Shown here: one piece after another, positions 27,300-36,080 of the stretch | Position numbering within the stretch: position 1 is the stretch's first letter | Layout: each line of letters opens with the position of its first letter | NCBI RefSeq assembly: GCF_002242805.1 | Contig: NZ_MCGQ01000016.1 | Location: forward strand, 186,481-250,480 | Direction of reading: 5' to 3' | DNA length: 64,000 bases | From: Streptomyces diastatochromogenes | Lineage (GTDB): Bacteria > Actinomycetota > Actinomycetes > Streptomycetales > Streptomycetaceae | Translations under genes and position numbers: made by a program | The notes under the pieces: model-generated | What the model saw: only the letters and a program-made list of their open reading frames with translations | Told to the model about the DNA's origin: nothing | Database searches by the model: none

Positions 27300-27902
27300 G
27301 TGTGGGAGAGCGTGGGGTCACTGGCCACCGGCCCATGGATCTACGTCATGGTGGCCCTGTCGGTACTGCTCGACGTGTTCGTGCCGGTGCTGCCGAGCGG
27401 AGTGCTCGTCATCACGGCGGCCACGGCAGCGGCGGCGGGTTCGGGCGCGGCGGCGACCGGAGCGGCGCCGGACATCCTCGCCCTGATCCTCTCCGCCGCG
27501 ACCGCCTCGGTCCTCGGCGATCTGGTGGCCTACCGGCTGGCCTGGCGCGGCGGTGAGCGCCTGGACCGCGCGATCGCCCGGTCCCGCCGCCTGACCGCCG
27601 CGCAGGAACGTCTCGGCGAGGCCCTGTCCCGCGGCGGCGGCGCCCTGGTCGTCCTGGCCCGCTTCGCCCCCGCCGGCCGCTCCATCGTCTCGTTCTGCGC
27701 CGGCGCCGCCCATCGCCGCGCCCGCGACTTCGTCCCCTGGTCCGCCCTGGCCGGCCTGTCCTGGGCCGCCTACAGCGTCGCCCTCGGCTACTACGGCGCC
27801 CGCTGGCTCGGCGCCACCTGGCTGGCCACGGGCGTGTCGGTGGCGGCGCTGTTCGGGGCGGGGGCCGCGGCGGGCTTCCTGGTCAGGCGGCGGCCGGCGT
27901 AG
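27300..27902 (+). CDS. DedA/SNARE-associated family membrane protein
   Basis: A 200-residue DedA-family membrane protein starting at GTG 27300 (MWESVGSLAT) behind GGGGGAG. It has five hydrophobic helices and the family landmarks: the PVLPSGVLVITA reentrant segment, the FAPAGRSIVSFCAGAA motif (equivalent to the conserved GRFxPxxR core) and a WSALAGLSWAAY helix. DedA proteins transport undecaprenyl phosphate or other lipids and influence envelope charge. The preceding 200 bp carries its promoter. Confidence 0.85.
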   Translation: MWESVGSLATGPWIYVMVALSVLLDVFVPVLPSGVLVITAATAAAAGSGAAATGAAPDILALILSAATASVLGDLVAYRLAWRGGERLDRAIARSRRLTAAQERLGEALSRGGGALVVLARFAPAGRSIVSFCAGAAHRRARDFVPWSALAGLSWAAYSVALGYYGARWLGATWLATGVSVAALFGAGAAAGFLVRRRPA

Positions 27903-27913
27903 CCGCCCGGACA

Positions 27914-27939
27914 GCGGACCGCCCTCCACGACGGTCCGC
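27914..27939. terminator. Hairpin between the DedA and HNH genes
   Basis: Inverted repeat of 8 bp (27914-27921 with 27932-27939), lying between two convergent genes. Probably a shared terminator. Confidence 0.5.
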
Positions 27940-28032
27940 CCGCGGGCGGTGGTCGAGGAGGGCGGAGAGGCGGCGGCGCTCAGCGGCTCACGAGGTGGGC
28001 GGCGAATCAGTAGCGCGCCCGGTGGGCGGCGA

Positions 28033-28677
28033 TCAGCAGCTCGCCAGGTAGTTCGTCAGCGCGGTCTTCTCCGCGGAGTCGACCGAGAGGTCGTAGTAGT
28101 ACTTCACCTGGACCCAGGCGCGGACGTAGGTGCAGCGGTAGGACGTGACCGAGGGCATCCAGGTGGCCGGGTCCTGGTCGCCCTTGGCCTGGTTCACGTT
28201 GTCGGTGACGGCGATGAGCTGCGGGCGGGTCAGGTCGTTGGCGAAGGCCTGGCGCTCGGAGGTGGTCCACTGGCTGGCGCCGGAGTCCCAGGCCTCGGCG
28301 AGCGGGACGAGGTGGTCGATGTCCAGGTCGGAGGCGGCGGTCCAGGTGGCGCCGTCGTACGGGGAGTACCAGGAGCCGCTGGTGGCCGCGCAGGAGGAGT
28401 CGGTGACGACGTTCGAGCCGTCCCGCTTGAGGACCGTCTCGCGGGTGTTGCAGCTGCCGCTGATGGTGATCCAGTGCGGGAAGAGGGAGCGGCTGTAGCC
28501 GGTGCGGTCCTCGGTGGCCACGGTCAGCTGGGAGAGGTAGCTGCGGGCGGTGGCGGCGCTGACCGGGGTCGGGAGGGCGGCGGAGGCGCTCGGGGAGTTG
28601 AACAGGGCGGCAGAGGCTATGAGTCCGGTAAGGACGGCGAGTATGCTCAGCCGTCGACGCGCGTAGAACTTCGGCAT
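28033..28677 (-). CDS. Secreted HNH nuclease (DUF1524-like)
   Basis: A 214-residue exported protein with a signal peptide (residues 1-33, cleaved near SASAA) and an HNH-type nuclease domain. The active-site segment is ASDLDIDHLVPLAEAWDSG (Asp-His pair near residues 118-119), with the later NVNQAKGDQDP loop supplying the Asn and other residues. Cysteines in SCNTRET and SSCAAT, YRCTY and LASC could form two disulfides, as expected outside the cell. Likely roles are scavenging DNA or competition. ATG 28677 follows a GGGAG site. Confidence 0.88.
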   Translation of the reverse strand: MPKFYARRRLSILAVLTGLIASAALFNSPSASAALPTPVSAATARSYLSQLTVATEDRTGYSRSLFPHWITISGSCNTRETVLKRDGSNVVTDSSCAATSGSWYSPYDGATWTAASDLDIDHLVPLAEAWDSGASQWTTSERQAFANDLTRPQLIAVTDNVNQAKGDQDPATWMPSVTSYRCTYVRAWVQVKYYYDLSVDSAEKTALTNYLASC

Positions 28678-28836
28678 GCGAACTCCCTGGTGGGGTGGGG
28701 GTGTTGGGCGCGAGCGAGGGAATGCTCGCGGTGCCGTGTTGCCGGAAGGTGAGCGCTCGGTAAGAAACTAGTGACGTGTTCATGACACGACAAGCTCCAG
28801 GGCGGAACTTTCGCGTCGCGTACCATGGGATGCGCA

Positions 28837-28940
28837 GAAGGGGAGTAGCTCTTCGCCGGACCGTCGACATACTGCTCAGCCAGCCTGAGCCGGCGCCCGG
28901 AGGCGGGTCCTTCCAGGACCGCCCAGCGAGACCTTCGGCA
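28837..28940 (+). ncRNA. yybP-ykoY manganese riboswitch
   Basis: The 5-prime hallmark GAAGGGGAGTAGCTC lies at 28837-28851 and the 3-prime hallmark GCGAGACCTTC at 28926-28936. GAAGG (28837-28841) and CCTTC (28932-28936) close a P1 stem, and a long GC-rich variable arm lies between. This is the conserved pattern of the yybP-ykoY class, which senses Mn2+ and commonly precedes GDT1/UPF0016 and TerC-type transporters. It lies about 115 nt upstream of a GDT1-family gene, exactly the expected context. Confidence 0.85.
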
Positions 28941-28950
28941 AGCAGTGCAC

Positions 28951-28972
28951 GCCCGTGCCCCACGGCACGGGC
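28951..28972 (+). promoter_or_regulatory. Expression-platform hairpin of the Mn riboswitch
   Basis: Perfect 9-bp hairpin (28951-28959 with 28964-28972) with a 4-nt loop just downstream of the aptamer. There is no U tract, so control is probably by a non-canonical terminator or by occlusion of the ribosome site at 29047-29051. Confidence 0.5.
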
Positions 28973-29054
28973 GCCGAGTGTGCTGCCATGCCGAGGTGTC
29001 TCATGTGAGGTTCAGCACTCTCGGTGGGGCAGCCCCCCGACCGATTGAGGAATC

Positions 29055-29636
29055 TTGATCAGCATCACCGTGACGGCGCTCGTCTTCGGCGTCATCTTCC
29101 TTGCCGAACTGCCGGACAAGACCGCGCTCGCCGGCCTCGTCCTCGGTACCCGCTACCGCGCCTCGTACGTCTTCGCGGGCGTCGCCGCCGCCTTCCTCCT
29201 GCACGTCGTGCTCGCCGTCGCGGCCGGCAGTGTGCTGACCCTGCTGCCCCAGCAGATCGTGCACGCGCTCACCGGTGTCCTCTTCCTGGGTGGTGCCGCG
29301 GTGCTGCTGATGAAGAAGGACGAGGACGAGGAGGAGATCCGCAAGCCGGCCGACCAGTCCTTCTGGAAGGTCGCGGGCACGGGCTTCATGCTCATCCTCG
29401 TCGCCGAGTTCGGTGACCTCACGCAGATCATGACCGCGAACCTCGCGGCCCGTTACGACGACCCGATCTCCGTCGGTCTGGGTGCGGTGCTCGGTCTGTG
29501 GGCGGTGGCCGGTCTCGGCATCGTCGGCGGAAAGGCACTGATGAAGCGGGTGCCGCTGCGGCTGATCACGCAGATCGCGGCGCTGCTGATGCTGGGGCTG
29601 GGCGCGTGGAGCCTGTATGAGGCCGTGGCGGGCTGA
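29055..29636 (+). CDS. GDT1/TMEM165 (UPF0016) cation transporter
   Basis: A 193-residue membrane protein with six helices in two repeats and two copies of the family E-x-(G/P)-D-(K/L)-T motif: ELPDKTALAGL near residue 18 and EFGDLTQIMTAN near residue 118. The central loop (about 84-99) is very acidic and lysine-rich. The family exports Mn2+ or exchanges Ca2+/Mn2+ for protons. The start is a TTG (29055) with GAGGA 4-5 nt upstream. Expression should rise with manganese through the riboswitch upstream, a neat match between regulator and gene function. Confidence 0.93.
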   Translation: MISITVTALVFGVIFLAELPDKTALAGLVLGTRYRASYVFAGVAAAFLLHVVLAVAAGSVLTLLPQQIVHALTGVLFLGGAAVLLMKKDEDEEEIRKPADQSFWKVAGTGFMLILVAEFGDLTQIMTANLAARYDDPISVGLGAVLGLWAVAGLGIVGGKALMKRVPLRLITQIAALLMLGLGAWSLYEAVAG

Positions 29637-29781
29637 CCTTAACGGTCGGTGAACCCTTGCCGGAGGCGGTGGCGGGATCGGGGCGGGTTTTGTACCGTGG
29701 AGGAACAAAGTGGCTCCCGCCCGTTTTCCCTGACCGGCGGGCGGGGCCGCCTTGTCCCGTTCTCCCCTTTTGGAGCTGCCG

Positions 29782-30438
29782 ATGCCGGCCACCGTCCTCA
29801 CCGCCCGCGCCCTCCTGCTCGACATGGACGGCACCCTCGTCAACTCGGACGCCGTGGTCGAGCGCATCTGGCGGCGCTGGGCCGAGCGGCACGGGCTGGA
29901 CGGCGACGAGGTGATGAAGGTCGTCCATGGGCGGCAGGGGCATGCGTCGATGGCGGTGCTGCTGCCTGAGCGGCCGGTGGAGCAGAACCTTGCCGACAAT
30001 GCGCGGATGCTCGCGGAGGAGACCGCCGATGTGGAAGGGGTGGTCGAGGTTCCGGGGGCGGCCGTCTTTCTCGCCTCGCTGCAGGGGCTTCCGCATGCGC
30101 TGGTGACCTCCGCGGACGTTGCGCTGTCCACGGCGCGGATGGCCGCCGCCGGGCTGCCGCTGCCCGAGGTGCGGATCACGGCGGAGTCGGTCGGGGCGAG
30201 CAAGCCTGATCCCGAGGGGTTTCTGAAGGGGGCCGCCGAGCTGGGGATCGATCCGGGGGACTGTGTGGTCTTCGAGGACTCCGGGGCCGGTATCGCGGCT
30301 GGGCGGGCTGCTGGGATGCGGGTGGTGGGGGTGGGGCCGCGGGCCGGCTCCCATGGGCCCGATGTCGTCGTGCAGGACCTCACGCAGGTGCGGGTCGAGG
30401 CCGTGGGGGACGGGGCCATCCGGCTGCACGTGGGCTGA
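29782..30438 (+). CDS. HAD-superfamily sugar-phosphatase-like hydrolase
   Basis: A 218-residue HAD IA hydrolase. Motif I is LLLDMDGTLV (residues 10-19; Asp13, Asp15), motif II is VTSADVAL, motif III has the KPDPEGF lysine, and motif IV is VVFEDSGAGIAAG. The overall build resembles YfbT/GPP1-type sugar or glycerol phosphatases or phosphoglycolate phosphatase. ATG 29782 follows TGGAG. It is probably cytosolic and part of metabolite clearance. Confidence 0.87.
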   Translation: MPATVLTARALLLDMDGTLVNSDAVVERIWRRWAERHGLDGDEVMKVVHGRQGHASMAVLLPERPVEQNLADNARMLAEETADVEGVVEVPGAAVFLASLQGLPHALVTSADVALSTARMAAAGLPLPEVRITAESVGASKPDPEGFLKGAAELGIDPGDCVVFEDSGAGIAAGRAAGMRVVGVGPRAGSHGPDVVVQDLTQVRVEAVGDGAIRLHVG

Positions 30439-30494
30439 TGGGCAGGCCCACTTCCCAGCCCACCGCGTCGGGTGGGTGGGCATAGGCCGGGGGT

Positions 30495-30515
30495 CCAGGG
30501 GGCGGAGCCCCCTGG
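30495..30515. terminator. Terminator hairpin between convergent genes
   Basis: Perfect 9-bp inverted repeat with a 3-nt loop (30495-30503 with 30507-30515), 10 nt before the stop of the convergent peptidoglycan-binding gene. Confidence 0.65.
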
Positions 30516-30524
30516 GACTGTGGG

Positions 30525-31460
30525 TCAGGGCTCGGTCGTCTCCGACTCCAGGCTCTTCCGGGTGGCCGCGCCGTACACGCCGAGGGGGTCGTCGGTGATG
30601 CCTCGGGCCCACTGGTAGTTGCTCACCGCGTCCTCCACGGGGCGGGTGAAGACGCCGCTCACCTGGTCGCCGTAGAGGTTCAACTGCTTGAGGCGGAGCT
30701 GGAGTTCGGTTACCTCCGGGCCCTTGTCGCCGCGTTGCAGCACGGGTGCCGAGGCGGTGGGCGCCGCGTTCGGGGTGCGGGCGAGCGTCGCCGAGGGGGT
30801 GGGGGAGGCGGAGGAGCGGGACGGGCTGGGGGATGCCGTGGGGGTCGGGGAAGCGGACGTGACGGTGGGGGTCGGGCTCGGGTCGGTCGAGGGTGAAGCG
30901 GGCGGCGCGGCGGGGTGAGGTGAAGCGGGGGGTGCGGGGGCCGACGAGGTGGCCGCAGGCGGCGACACCGGGACGCTCGGTCGTACCTCCTGGGCCGCCG
31001 CCCGGTCCCGGGCCGGCGGGTGGTACGCGAACAGGCCGCTCGCCATGCCGGCCGCCGCCACCACCGCGACCCCCGCACCCGCGACGGACAGCAGGACCGT
31101 ACGGCGGGAACGGCGATGCCGGGGTTTCGGACTCGCCTCGGGCTCGTGCGGTGGCTCCGGCTCGAAGAGACGCAGGTCGGCGGTGTGCGCGCCGGGTACC
31201 GGGCGGAGCGGCAGGGTGGCCTCGACGGCCGGTAGCGAGTGGGTCTCCGCCGCCGCACCCTCGTCGGAGACGCCCGCGCCCGCGACCTCCACGTACGGGC
31301 GGATGCGCAGCGGGTCGAAATCCTCCGCCGCTGCCGCCTGTGCCGTACGCGCCTCGCGCAGGGCGTCCGACGCCCGCTGGGTGCAGTCGCAGGACGGGGT
31401 GTTGTCCGCCCCCCTCGGCGCCCCGCACTCCGGGCAGGTGTGTCCCGTCGGTTCCGTCAC
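30525..31460 (-). CDS. Membrane-anchored peptidoglycan-binding protein
   Basis: A 311-residue protein with an N-terminal zinc-ribbon-like CPECGAP...CDC (about residues 9-26), a cytoplasmic stretch, one membrane helix (about 121-142), an extracellular Pro/Ser/Thr-rich linker (150-230) and a C-terminal PG_binding_1 domain (about 238-305; QRGDKGPEVTELQLRLKQLNLY). A cytosolic ribbon plus external wall-binding domain suggests it links the wall to an intracellular partner. The start is GTG 31460. Such proteins are common in Streptomyces; function is otherwise unknown. Confidence 0.85.
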   Translation of the reverse strand: MTEPTGHTCPECGAPRGADNTPSCDCTQRASDALREARTAQAAAAEDFDPLRIRPYVEVAGAGVSDEGAAAETHSLPAVEATLPLRPVPGAHTADLRLFEPEPPHEPEASPKPRHRRSRRTVLLSVAGAGVAVVAAAGMASGLFAYHPPARDRAAAQEVRPSVPVSPPAATSSAPAPPASPHPAAPPASPSTDPSPTPTVTSASPTPTASPSPSRSSASPTPSATLARTPNAAPTASAPVLQRGDKGPEVTELQLRLKQLNLYGDQVSGVFTRPVEDAVSNYQWARGITDDPLGVYGAATRKSLESETTEP

Positions 31461-31621
31461 GCGTTCGTCCCCTCCCCTTGGGAACTCCCGAGTTTATGCA
31501 GACCTCCTCCACATCCGCCGAACCGGAACACGCGGCAAACCGGCCATACAGGGACCTCAACAGGCCATAAACGGCCACACCGCCGAGGATGGTAGGAGTA
31601 CCCGAGCCCCGGGAGGTCTCC

Positions 31622-33661
31622 ATGACCCTGGACACGCACGGCACGGAGAAGGAGGCGAAGGCCGCCGAGCAGGTTCCCGGCAACGTCTTTGTGTCGATCG
31701 GTGCGCTCCTGCTGGGGCTGCTGCTCGCCGCGCTCGACCAGACCATCGTGTCGACCGCGCTGCCCACCATCGTCAGCGACCTGGGCGGGCTGGAACATCT
31801 GTCGTGGGTGGTCACCGCCTATCTGCTCGCCTCGACCGCCGCCACCCCGCTGTGGGGCAAACTCGGCGACCAGTACGGGCGGAAGCGGCTGTTCCAGACC
31901 GCGATCGTCATTTTCCTGATCGGCTCCGCGCTGTGTGGGATGGCGCAGAACATGGGCGAGTTGATCGGCTTCCGGGCGCTGCAGGGGCTCGGCGGCGGCG
32001 GGCTGATCGTGCTGTCGATGGCGATCGTGGGCGACATCGTGCCGCCCCGGGAACGCGGGCGCTACCAGGGGCTGTTCGGTGCCGTGTTCGGCGCCACCAG
32101 TGTGCTCGGGCCGCTGCTCGGTGGGGTGTTCACCGAGCACCTGAGCTGGCGCTGGGTGTTCTACGTCAACCTGCCCGTCGGCGTCGTCGCCCTCGCCGTG
32201 ATCGCCACCGCGCTGCGCATCCCGCGCCGGGCCGCCCACCACGTCATCGACTACCTCGGCACCTTCCTGATCGCCGCGGTCGCCACCTGTCTGGTGCTCG
32301 TCGCGTCGCTGGGCGGTACGACGTGGGCCTGGGGCTCGGCGCAGATCATCGGGCTCGCCGTGCTGGGCGTCGTCCTCGCCGTCGCGTTCGTCGCAGTGGA
32401 GCGCAGGGCCGCCGAACCCGTCCTGCCGCTCAAGCTCTTCCGTATCCGCACCTTCACCCTCGCCGCCGTCATCAGCTTCATCGTCGGCTTCGCCATGTTC
32501 GGCGCGATGACCTATCTGCCGACCTTCCTCCAGGTCGTGCACGGGATCTCGCCGACCCTGTCCGGTGTGCACATGCTGCCGATGGTGATCGGCCTGCTGC
32601 TGTCCTCGACCGCCTCCGGGCAGATCGTCAGCCGCACCGGACGCTGGAAGGTCTTCCCGGTCACGGGCACCGCCGTCACCGCCATCGGCCTGCTCCTGCT
32701 GCACCGGCTGGACGAGAACAGCTCGACCGCCGTGATGAGCGTCTACTTCTTCGTGTTCGGCCTGGGCCTCGGCCTGGTCATGCAGGTCCTCATCCTCATC
32801 GTGCAGAACGCGGTCTCGTACGAGGACCTGGGCGTCGCCACCTCCGGCGCCACCTTCTTCCGCTCCATCGGCGCCTCCTTCGGCGTGGCCATCTTCGGCA
32901 CCGTCTTCGCGAGCGGCCTCGGCGACAAGCTCACCGACGCCTTCCGGGGCGTGCGCCTGCCGCCCGGTGTCTCGGCCGACACGCTCAAGTCGGACCCGCG
33001 CGGCATCGCCGCCCTGCCGCCCGCGCTGCGCCCGGCGGCCCTGCACGCCTACGCGTCCTCCATCACCGACGTCTTCCTGTACGCCGCCCCGGTCGCCCTC
33101 CTCGGCTTCGTGCTGGCGTGGTTCCTGAAGGAGGACCGGCTGCGCGGCTCGGTCACCGCGCCGGACGTCTCCGAGACCATCCCGCCCAACCCGGTCGAAC
33201 GCTCCTCCTACGACGAGTGCTGCCGCGCGCTGTCCGTGCTCGGCACCCGCGAGGGACGCCGCGAGATCTACCGGAAGATCACCGAGCGGGCCGGGTACGA
33301 CCTGCTGCCCGCCGCCAGCTGGATGCTGCTGCGCATCCGCAGGTACGGCTCGGTGGAGCCGGGGCAGCTCGCCGAGCGCACCGACGTCCCGCTGCAGGTC
33401 GTCCTCACCGCCGAACGCCAGCTGGAGGAGCGGCGCCTGGTCGACCGCCGGGGCCTGGACGTGACGCTCACCGAGTCCGGCCGCGAGGTCGCCGAACGGC
33501 TCCACAAGGCCCGCGAGGAGTCCCTGGCCGAGCTGCTCGGCGACTGGTGGCAGCCGGGCCGGTCCCCCGAACTGGACGGGCTGGTGAAGGAACTCACCGG
33601 CGAACTGTGCGGCTCGGAGCGCGAGCGACCGCGCGACGGGGCGGCGATCAGGCCCAGTTGA
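31622..33661 (+). CDS. DHA2-type drug exporter fused to a MarR-like domain
   Basis: A 679-residue protein. Residues 20-510 form an EmrB/QacA (14-helix, DHA2) multidrug transporter with motif A GKLGDQYGRKRLFQ, motif C GPLLGGVFTEH and motif D1 LDQTIVSTALPTI. After the last helix about 155 residues (525-679) look like a winged helix-turn-helix of MarR type: RRYGSVEPGQLAERT, then an LEERRLVDRRG wing and TESGREVAERLHK. The chosen start is ATG 31622, after GGAGG. It would export a lipophilic compound. Its fused domain could bind the substrate or DNA. The 3-prime end overlaps a convergent GNAT gene by 14 bp. Confidence 0.88.
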   Translation: MTLDTHGTEKEAKAAEQVPGNVFVSIGALLLGLLLAALDQTIVSTALPTIVSDLGGLEHLSWVVTAYLLASTAATPLWGKLGDQYGRKRLFQTAIVIFLIGSALCGMAQNMGELIGFRALQGLGGGGLIVLSMAIVGDIVPPRERGRYQGLFGAVFGATSVLGPLLGGVFTEHLSWRWVFYVNLPVGVVALAVIATALRIPRRAAHHVIDYLGTFLIAAVATCLVLVASLGGTTWAWGSAQIIGLAVLGVVLAVAFVAVERRAAEPVLPLKLFRIRTFTLAAVISFIVGFAMFGAMTYLPTFLQVVHGISPTLSGVHMLPMVIGLLLSSTASGQIVSRTGRWKVFPVTGTAVTAIGLLLLHRLDENSSTAVMSVYFFVFGLGLGLVMQVLILIVQNAVSYEDLGVATSGATFFRSIGASFGVAIFGTVFASGLGDKLTDAFRGVRLPPGVSADTLKSDPRGIAALPPALRPAALHAYASSITDVFLYAAPVALLGFVLAWFLKEDRLRGSVTAPDVSETIPPNPVERSSYDECCRALSVLGTREGRREIYRKITERAGYDLLPAASWMLLRIRRYGSVEPGQLAERTDVPLQVVLTAERQLEERRLVDRRGLDVTLTESGREVAERLHKAREESLAELLGDWWQPGRSPELDGLVKELTGELCGSERERPRDGAAIRPS

Positions 33662-34163
33662 CGGCCTCGGGGGCCGACAGGTCCTTGCGGAACCAGTGTT
33701 CGGCGTACTGGTCGTCGTTGTGGGGCCCGGTCTCCGTGTAGCCGAGGCGGGCGTACAGGGCGCGGGCCTCCACCAGGTCGCCGCGGGTGTCGAGGATCAG
33801 ATGCCGGGCACCCAGGGCGCGGGCGGCCTCCTCGGCGGCGGCGACCAGGAGCGCCGCCCCGCCCCGGCCGCGCTGCCCCTCGTACACGAACACCCGGGTG
33901 AGTTCGGCCGTGTCCGCGTCGAGCAGCCGTACGCCCGCCGAGCCGGCCGGCTCACCGTCGTACCGGGCGATCAGCAACTGCCCGGTGGGCGGCGAGAGTT
34001 CGGAACCGGTCCGGGCCGCGATCTCGCGCTCCAGCTCGTCCGGGTCGGTGCGGCGCCCCTCGTGGAGGAGGTACCAGCGGTCGCTGACCTCCGTGTAGTA
34101 CGCCCGCCAGAGCGCGGCGGCGGCCGGGGAGTCGTACGGTTCCGGGGTGATCGTCCAGGTCAT
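33648..34163 (-). CDS. GNAT family N-acetyltransferase
   Basis: A 171-residue GNAT with LTRVFVYEGQRGRGGAALLVAAAEEAARALG giving the V-strand and acetyl-CoA loop (Arg/Gly-rich) and a C-terminal ARALYARLGYTETGP motif. It starts at ATG 34163 (MTWTITPEPY), although an ATG 9 nt upstream also fits. Substrate unknown. It ends inside the last codons of the exporter gene, so both transcripts overlap. Confidence 0.83.
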   Translation of the reverse strand: MTWTITPEPYDSPAAAALWRAYYTEVSDRWYLLHEGRRTDPDELEREIAARTGSELSPPTGQLLIARYDGEPAGSAGVRLLDADTAELTRVFVYEGQRGRGGAALLVAAAEEAARALGARHLILDTRGDLVEARALYARLGYTETGPHNDDQYAEHWFRKDLSAPEAVNWA

Positions 34164-34264
34164 GCGGGCCATTCTCAGACGCCGTCGCGGACCCTTCGCA
34201 AGTGAATATGGGTGACATCCGGGGAGTCCAGCAGCGGCGCGGGAATGTGCGGAGACTGTCCGTC

Positions 34265-34984
34265 GTGAACCGAACCGACCGTCTCTACGCCCTGGTTGAG
34301 GAGCTGCGTGCCGCCGCTCCCCAGCCGCGCAGCGCCCGTGCGCTGGCCCGGCGCTTCGAGGTCAGCGTCCGCACCATCGAGCGTGACCTGCTGGCGCTGC
34401 AGCAGTCCGGGGTGCCGATCCACGCCGAGCCGGGCCGCACCGGCGGATACGTGCTCGACCGGGAGCGCACCCTGCCCCCGCTGACCATCACCCCGGCCGA
34501 GGCGACCGCCCTGGCCGTCGGGCTGCACGCCCTCGCCGGGACGCCGTTCGCGGCGGACGCGCGCAGCGCGCTGCACAAGGTGCTGGCCGTCATGCCCGGC
34601 CGGGAGCGGCGGGCGGCGGCGGAGCTGGCCGGGCGTGTGCGGCTGCTCGTACCGGCCGCGCGCCCGGCCCGGAGCGCCGAGCCGGTGGTGCCCGCCGCGC
34701 TGCGGGAGGCGCTGTCGGCGGGGAAGGTGCTGCGGCTGGAGTACGCCGACGCGGCGGGCGCCGCCACCGCCCGTGACGTCGAGCCGCTCGCCTTCCTCGG
34801 CGGCGAGGAGCACTGGTACCTGGCGGCCTGGTGCCGGCTGCGGGGCGCCCCGCGCGGCTTCCGCCTCGACCGCATCCGTACGGTCGCGGCACTCGACGAG
34901 CGGGCCCCGGAGCGCGCCGTCGACCTGGCCGCGCTCGACACCCTCGGCTCGGACGTCGTTCCCCTCGGCGAGCTGGGAATGTGA
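34265..34984 (+). CDS. WYL-domain transcriptional regulator (YafY-like)
   Basis: A 239-residue regulator with an HTH_11 domain (about 6-60; ARALARRFEVSVRTIERDLLALQ) and a WYL domain (about 135-205; YVLDRERT then VEPLAFLGGEEHWYLAAWC with the WYL-type Trp-Tyr-Leu segment). GTG 34265 is chosen over further upstream starts. WYL proteins sense nucleic-acid fragments or small ligands. It is 88 nt ahead of a SnoaL-like gene in the same direction and probably regulates it. Confidence 0.88.
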   Translation: MNRTDRLYALVEELRAAAPQPRSARALARRFEVSVRTIERDLLALQQSGVPIHAEPGRTGGYVLDRERTLPPLTITPAEATALAVGLHALAGTPFAADARSALHKVLAVMPGRERRAAAELAGRVRLLVPAARPARSAEPVVPAALREALSAGKVLRLEYADAAGAATARDVEPLAFLGGEEHWYLAAWCRLRGAPRGFRLDRIRTVAALDERAPERAVDLAALDTLGSDVVPLGELGM

Positions 34985-35072
34985 CGGCAATCACCGACAG
35001 GGGGGTGTCGCGGGCGGGGCGGAGGCTGGTGCCCGTTCCGATCAGCGACGACCCACACCGGAGACACCAGTC

Positions 35073-35486
35073 ATGACGACCACGACATCCCCGACGGCCG
35101 GCACCCTCACCCCCGCCACCGGCAGCACCCTCTTCGAGCGCTGGACCGCCCTGTGGAACGGCGACTTCACCGAACCGGAGGCCTTCCTCGCGCCCGGCTT
35201 CCGCATCCGCTTCGGCAACGACCCCGAGAACGCGGCCACCGACGAGATCCACGGCCCGGCCGGCATCGTCTCCTACGTCGCCGCCTTCCGCACCCAAAGG
35301 CCGGGGCTGACGTACAGCATCGAGGGGACCCCCTCGGTGGACGGCACTCTGGGGCAGGTCGCCTGCCGCTGGTACGTGACCGGGCCGGGCGGGGTCCACA
35401 AGAGCGGCATCGACCTGTTCGAGGTGGTGGACGGGCGCATCGCGACCGTGTGGTCGGTGACCGGACTGCGTCGCTTCGCGCCCTGA
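35073..35486 (+). CDS. SnoaL-like (NTF2-fold) protein
   Basis: A 137-residue NTF2-like cone-fold protein similar to SnoaL-like domain proteins. Visible landmarks are FERWTALWNGDF (helix), the FRIRFGNDPE loop and the strand ending SGIDLFEVVDGRIATVWSV, which in this fold provides the ligand-cavity wall. These act as isomerases, hydratases or binding proteins, so the reaction is unknown. The pairing with a WYL regulator is a common genome layout. Confidence 0.8.
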   Translation: MTTTTSPTAGTLTPATGSTLFERWTALWNGDFTEPEAFLAPGFRIRFGNDPENAATDEIHGPAGIVSYVAAFRTQRPGLTYSIEGTPSVDGTLGQVACRWYVTGPGGVHKSGIDLFEVVDGRIATVWSVTGLRRFAP

Positions 35487-35551
35487 CGGCCGTTTGTGGC
35501 CTGCCTGTCGGGGTCACCCGGGGAGAGAACCGGCCGAAGGAGAGATGGGCC

Positions 35552-36076
35552 ATGGTCAAGGACTGGGAGACCGGGCCGGTGCGGCCCGGGTCCGCTGCGG
35601 AGGGTCAGGCGGCGGATGCGCGAGGGGAGCAGGCCTCGAGCACGGCCGCGCCCCGTCGGAAGGCCGATGCGGTGGACGACGAGATGCCCGAGGACGGGCT
35701 CGGCGTGCCCTCCCCGGGTGGGATCACCGGGCGCGAGGCGGCGACGACGGAGGGCCGGGCGGCGGACGCCTGGCCGGCCCCGCCCGGCCCGATGGCCACC
35801 GGGCTGCGGGTCCCGCTGCTGCCGCACGCGGAGCGGGAGCAGTGGGAGACCCGGCTGCTGCAGACGGCCGCCGGATTCGTGGACGCGCCGCGCACCGCGG
35901 TCGAGGAGGCCGACCGGGAGCTGGAGGAGATCGCCACGCGGTTCACCGAGGCCGTGACGCGCCGCCGCCGGACCCTGCGCATGTCCTGGCAGGAAGGAGT
36001 GGAGAGCGACACCGAGCAGCTGCGTCTGGCCCTGCGGGACTACGAGGAGCTGGCCGGACGCCTGCTGCACTTCTGA
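35552..36076 (+). CDS. Hypothetical helical protein
   Basis: A 174-residue protein from ATG 35552 (MVKDWETGPV), with AAGGAGA upstream. The first 90 residues are low-complexity Ala/Gly/Glu-rich and probably disordered; the rest (about 95-174) is two or three charged helices (EREQWETRLL..., EADRELEEIATRFTEAV...). No domain is recognised. Its stop lies 4 nt from that of the convergent DUF1992 gene. Confidence 0.65.
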   Translation: MVKDWETGPVRPGSAAEGQAADARGEQASSTAAPRRKADAVDDEMPEDGLGVPSPGGITGREAATTEGRAADAWPAPPGPMATGLRVPLLPHAEREQWETRLLQTAAGFVDAPRTAVEEADRELEEIATRFTEAVTRRRRTLRMSWQEGVESDTEQLRLALRDYEELAGRLLHF

Positions 36077-36080
36077 CCGG

